A DNA stretch of 64,000 nucleotides from an uncultured Bacilli bacterium (GTDB lineage Bacteria > Bacillota_I > Bacilli_A > RF39 > UBA660), in assembly GCA_934086185.1 (NCBI GenBank), contig CAKOHW010000003.1, positions 62,001-126,000 on the forward strand, written 5' to 3'. Position numbers and translations under genes: made by a program. This document shows positions 61,783 to 64,000 of the stretch, piece by piece. The notes beneath the pieces were generated by a model, which searched no databases, was not told the DNA's origin, and saw nothing but the letters and a program-made list of their open reading frames with translations. How positions within the stretch are numbered: the first letter of the stretch is position 1; each line of letters opens with the position of its first letter.

Positions 61783-62104
61783 GTATGAAAGATTAAGTAA
61801 AAAAGAACAAAAAGAACTTTTTTTAGAATATAAAGATGAAAAAGAAGAACTTGCTAAGAAAATGACTAGAAGTATTTTAATTACTAAGATAGCAGTTGTG
61901 TTGAGTGTATTTATGTTTTTATATGAATTTTTTATTACTAAAAGTTCTTTAGGTTATTGGACTGATATTGTAATATTTGTTTCATCTTTGTTTGCATTAT
62001 TTAAATTTAATAGTATGAAAAAAGATTTATTAAATGATTATTTATTAAAGAAAGAAAAATTAAAAAAAGAAAAAGTTTTAAAGAAACACAAAAAAAAGGA
62101 CTGA
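61769..62104 (+). CDS. Small two-helix membrane protein, unknown
   Basis: 111 residues. Charged start (KTKYERLSKKEQKELFLEYKDEKEELAKKM), two helices (about 34-52 and 65-83) and a Lys-rich tail. It overlaps recX. No family recognised. Confidence 0.7.
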   Translation: MMKTKYERLSKKEQKELFLEYKDEKEELAKKMTRSILITKIAVVLSVFMFLYEFFITKSSLGYWTDIVIFVSSLFALFKFNSMKKDLLNDYLLKKEKLKKEKVLKKHKKKD

Positions 62105-62116
62105 ATCCTTTTTTTA
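62091..62116. terminator. Bidirectional terminator
   Basis: AAAAAAGGA-CTGAA-TCCTTTTTT stem between the small membrane-protein gene and the convergent foldase gene. Confidence 0.85.
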
Positions 62117-63112
62117 TTTTGTTGTTGATGTTGTATTGTAGTAATTATATAGTGAATTCATATATTTGTTATAACTACTTTTTAATTCTGAATCTTCAAT
62201 ATTCATACCTTTTTCTTTTCTTAGTTCACCAATAGCAGTTATAGATATTGTTTTATCATTTGTAGTTAATTCGTTGGCTAAAGTTTCAATAATACTATCT
62301 TTAACATCTTTTAATTCTTTTTTATCATATTCTTTAGTTTTTTTGATAATATGATATCCGTATGATGATTTAACAGGTTCTTTAGTATATTCATCGACTT
62401 TTAATGCATAAGCTGCTGTTTCAAATGCTTCGTCCATTTCACCTTTATTAAATTTACCTAACGCACCACCTTTATCTTTTGTGGCATCGTCTTTTGAATA
62501 TTCTTTTGCAAGAGTTGTAAAATCTTCACCGTTATTTAATTTTTCAATAACTTCTTCAGCTTTTTTCTTTGCTTTTTCTTCAGCCTTTGTTTTTTCTTCG
62601 TCAGTTGCACCATCTTTAACATCAACAGTTATTAATATATGACTTGCTTCAATATCTCCAACTGTTTTAGTTTCATAATAATTTTCTATTTGTTTGTCTG
62701 TAATTTGTTTTTTTGCATAGTCTGTAGTTGCTAAATCTCTGTAATAATTTAATTTTATATATTCTTTAAAATCTTTTAAAGAATTATATCCATAATAACT
62801 TTGAATTGCATTTAATAATTCTTCTTCTGAATCATAATTTTTTTGTAATGATTTTACAGTATCTTCAGCATATTTTTTAGCGTCATCTTCTTTATTAGCA
62901 TATTCTTTAAATAGTATTTCTTTATCAATCATATCTATTAAAATAGTTACTGCATATCTATCTTTCATATTATCATAAAGACTATCAACACTTATACTAT
63001 CTAATCCTTCAAAACTTACTACAGCATTTTCTCCATTTTTTAATTTTGAAACTTTTCCACATCCACATAACGTTAATGCTATTAAACTAACTAATATAAT
63101 TTTCTTTTTCAT
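62114..63112 (-). CDS. PrsA-like parvulin foldase lipoprotein
   Basis: 332 residues from ATG 63112 (AAGGAGG 7 bp upstream on the minus strand). Lipoprotein signal (MKKKIILVSLIALTLCGCGK, lipobox LCGC, modified Cys near 18). N-terminal chaperone region (about 30-165), a parvulin PpiC domain (about 175-270, ASHILITVDV.., AKEYSKDDATKDKGGALGKFNKGEMDEAFETAAYAL, SYGYHIIK) and a C-terminal helical arm. PrsA folds secreted proteins outside the membrane in Gram-positives. Confidence 0.94.
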   Translation of the reverse strand: MKKKIILVSLIALTLCGCGKVSKLKNGENAVVSFEGLDSISVDSLYDNMKDRYAVTILIDMIDKEILFKEYANKEDDAKKYAEDTVKSLQKNYDSEEELLNAIQSYYGYNSLKDFKEYIKLNYYRDLATTDYAKKQITDKQIENYYETKTVGDIEASHILITVDVKDGATDEEKTKAEEKAKKKAEEVIEKLNNGEDFTTLAKEYSKDDATKDKGGALGKFNKGEMDEAFETAAYALKVDEYTKEPVKSSYGYHIIKKTKEYDKKELKDVKDSIIETLANELTTNDKTISITAIGELRKEKGMNIEDSELKSSYNKYMNSLYNYYNTTSTTK

Positions 63113-63232
63113 ATATCCTCCTTTATGAACAATTATTATTATAACTTGTCTATTAAAAAAATACAATAAAAATACTCACCAAAATCGATTTTTAACCATA
63201 AAATAAAGTGAGTAATGAAAAGGAGGGGTTTT

Positions 63233-63337
63233 ATGAACCACGGAGCTTGCCCTGGAACTAATAATGGTGTAGGCGCTGCTGCATTTATTTTAGTACTATT
63301 CATTTTATTAATTATCATAGTAGGGGCTTTTATATAA
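63233..63337 (+). CDS. YjcZ-like small membrane protein (sporulation-associated family), copy 1
   Basis: 34 residues (MNHGACPGTNNGVGAAAFILVLFILLIIIVGAFI). AAGGAGG lies 8 bp before ATG. A Gly/Asn/Cys-rich opening is followed by one short helix FILVLFILLIIIVGAFI that matches the YjcZ/YrhC-type small sporulation family (FxLxxVLFILLIIVGA). It is one of a tandem pair. Confidence 0.72.
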   Translation: MNHGACPGTNNGVGAAAFILVLFILLIIIVGAFI

Positions 63338-63349
63338 GGAGGTAAATTT

Positions 63350-63466
63350 ATGAATAAAGCATGTTGCAGTAACAGTGCTACTAATGGTAATTTTAGTAAT
63401 TTTTTCATAATTTTAGTTTTATTTATATTGCTAGCTATTATCGTTAGTGCTGTATTTACTTACTAA
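63350..63466 (+). CDS. YjcZ-like small membrane protein, copy 2
   Basis: 38 residues (MNKACCSNSATNGNFSNFFI..), 12 bp after copy 1 and with its own AAGGAGG. The helix FIILVLFILLAIIVSAVF repeats the same pattern. A terminator follows. The two genes were missed by length filters. Expression signals are strong for such short genes. Confidence 0.72.
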   Translation: MNKACCSNSATNGNFSNFFIILVLFILLAIIVSAVFTY

Positions 63467-63486
63467 AGAGGGAAACCTCTTTTTTT
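63465..63486 (+). terminator. Intrinsic terminator
   Basis: AAAGAGG-GAAA-CCTCTTT stem with T run, overlapping the stop of the second YjcZ-like gene. Confidence 0.85.
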
Positions 63487-63540
63487 AATAGACTTTTTAT
63501 TTTTTATTTAGTACAATTATTATAATAGAAGGTGAATAAT

Positions 63541-64000
63541 ATGTTTGGAGAATTATTAGATATTTATGATAATTATGTAATAATAGAAAATAAAACTCAT
63601 GTAATTGATTCTAATTATTTAAATATTCATGTAGTATTTAATGATACTAATAAAAAAGTAGTTGGAGAAATAGTTTCTATAGATAAGAATACTATTAAAA
63701 TCTTATTAATTGGTGAGATTATTGATGATAAATTTGTTAATGGTATTGTTAGAAAACCTAATTTAAGTAATGGATGTAGAGTTATATATAAAAGTGAAGT
63801 TGAATTATTACTTGGCAAACAAGATTTAAGTAGTAATGAAAGTTTTTATATTGGAAAATCTTTAATATATGATGGATTTAATGTAACTGGTAATTTTAAT
63901 AATTTCTTTTCTAATCATTTTGCAATAATGGGTAATACTGGAAGTGGAAAGAGTTGTTTTGTTGCTAGAATACTTCAAAATATATTTATGAATAGTAATA
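63541..64000 (+). CDS. HerA-like P-loop ATPase (DUF87), 5' part
   Basis: The frame is open to the last base, so the gene is truncated by the window (153 residues seen). An N-terminal HAS-barrel-like beta region (about 1-110, MFGELLDIYDNYVIIENKTHVIDSNYLNIHVV..) is followed by Walker A AIMGNTGSGKSCFVARIL (about 137-150). This is the HerA/DUF87 plan, hexameric DNA translocases that in bacteria often work with a nuclease (NurA, SIR2 or others) in DNA repair or anti-phage systems. A small gap precedes it with AAGGTG at the start. What follows lies outside the window. Confidence 0.85.
   Translation, partial: MFGELLDIYDNYVIIENKTHVIDSNYLNIHVVFNDTNKKVVGEIVSIDKNTIKILLIGEIIDDKFVNGIVRKPNLSNGCRVIYKSEVELLLGKQDLSSNESFYIGKSLIYDGFNVTGNFNNFFSNHFAIMGNTGSGKSCFVARILQNIFMNSN

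Noticed and set aside
1..64000. Mycoplasma-like organism
   Set aside because: TGA stops, peptidoglycan enzymes and spore-linked genes contradict it.

Overview
The window is a very AT-rich stretch of bacterial chromosome. Housekeeping genes (uvrB, gpsB, rnpB, a RodZ-like gene, pgsA, recA, rny, cysS, gmk), strong AGGAGG-type ribosome binding sites and TTGACA/TATAAT promoters point to a low-GC Firmicute of the Bacilli/Mollicutes-related gut lineages (RF39-like). That placement is inference. TGA is used as a stop and TGG as Trp, so it uses the standard code, unlike Mycoplasma. LCP, SpoIID, NlpC/P60, LysM-amidase, glucosaminidase and PrsA genes indicate a peptidoglycan wall. A GPR-like spore protease, a SpoIID protein and two YjcZ-like micropeptides suggest sporulation or a relic of it.

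1-11.8 kb: a 3' NUDIX fragment is followed by an N-acetylmuramoyl-L-alanine amidase gene cut in two by a 9.8-kb integrated element (757-10546). The 8-bp core CAGGTGGC is repeated at both junctions, and joining the flanks restores one in-frame amidase with six LysM repeats. The sequences just inside the junctions form an imperfect inverted repeat around the core, as expected for attP of a large serine recombinase, and such a recombinase is encoded (1785-3434). The rest of the element holds an OB-fold protein, an HTH protein, a 12-bp repeat array, a GC-rich oriT-like segment, and defence-type cargo: a single-chain nuclease-methyltransferase-specificity protein, an OLD-family ATPase/TOPRIM nuclease and an orphan protein with a HEPN-like R-x4-H motif. 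This element, and the reversible amidase disruption it implies, is the most interesting system in the window.

11.8-24 kb: an HD-hydrolase/P-loop kinase fusion, an LCP wall-polymer ligase, a ComEC-type metallo-beta-lactamase with its DUF3006 partner, a second amidase, cysS behind an attenuator-like leader, a relic of an ABC-F gene, a flavoprotein, and a trio of secreted, membrane or zinc-ribbon proteins including two Tim44-like paralogues.

24-32.7 kb: core information and cell-division block (uvrB, gpsB, RNase P RNA, rodZ-like, pgsA, recA, rny), then a membrane protein and an HD phosphohydrolase.

32.7-45.8 kb: transport and stress block. It holds an NMT1/SsuA-type ABC importer, a MacB/FtsX-type ABC exporter divergent from a TetR regulator with two matching operator-like sites, DedA, a double-XRE regulator, a cysteine desulfurase-thioredoxin-CcdA redox operon and a P-type ATPase.

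45.8-64 kb: gmk and patatin, tRNA-Arg, a WXG-like/NlpC-P60 protein, SpoIID convergent with the GPR-like protease, an OGG-type glycosylase, a type IV prepilin-like protein, tRNA-Pro, envelope and coiled-coil proteins of unknown role, a dockerin-bearing glucosaminidase next to a membrane-anchored beta-sandwich protein, recX, a PrsA foldase, the YjcZ-like pair, and the 5' part of a HerA-like ATPase running off the end.
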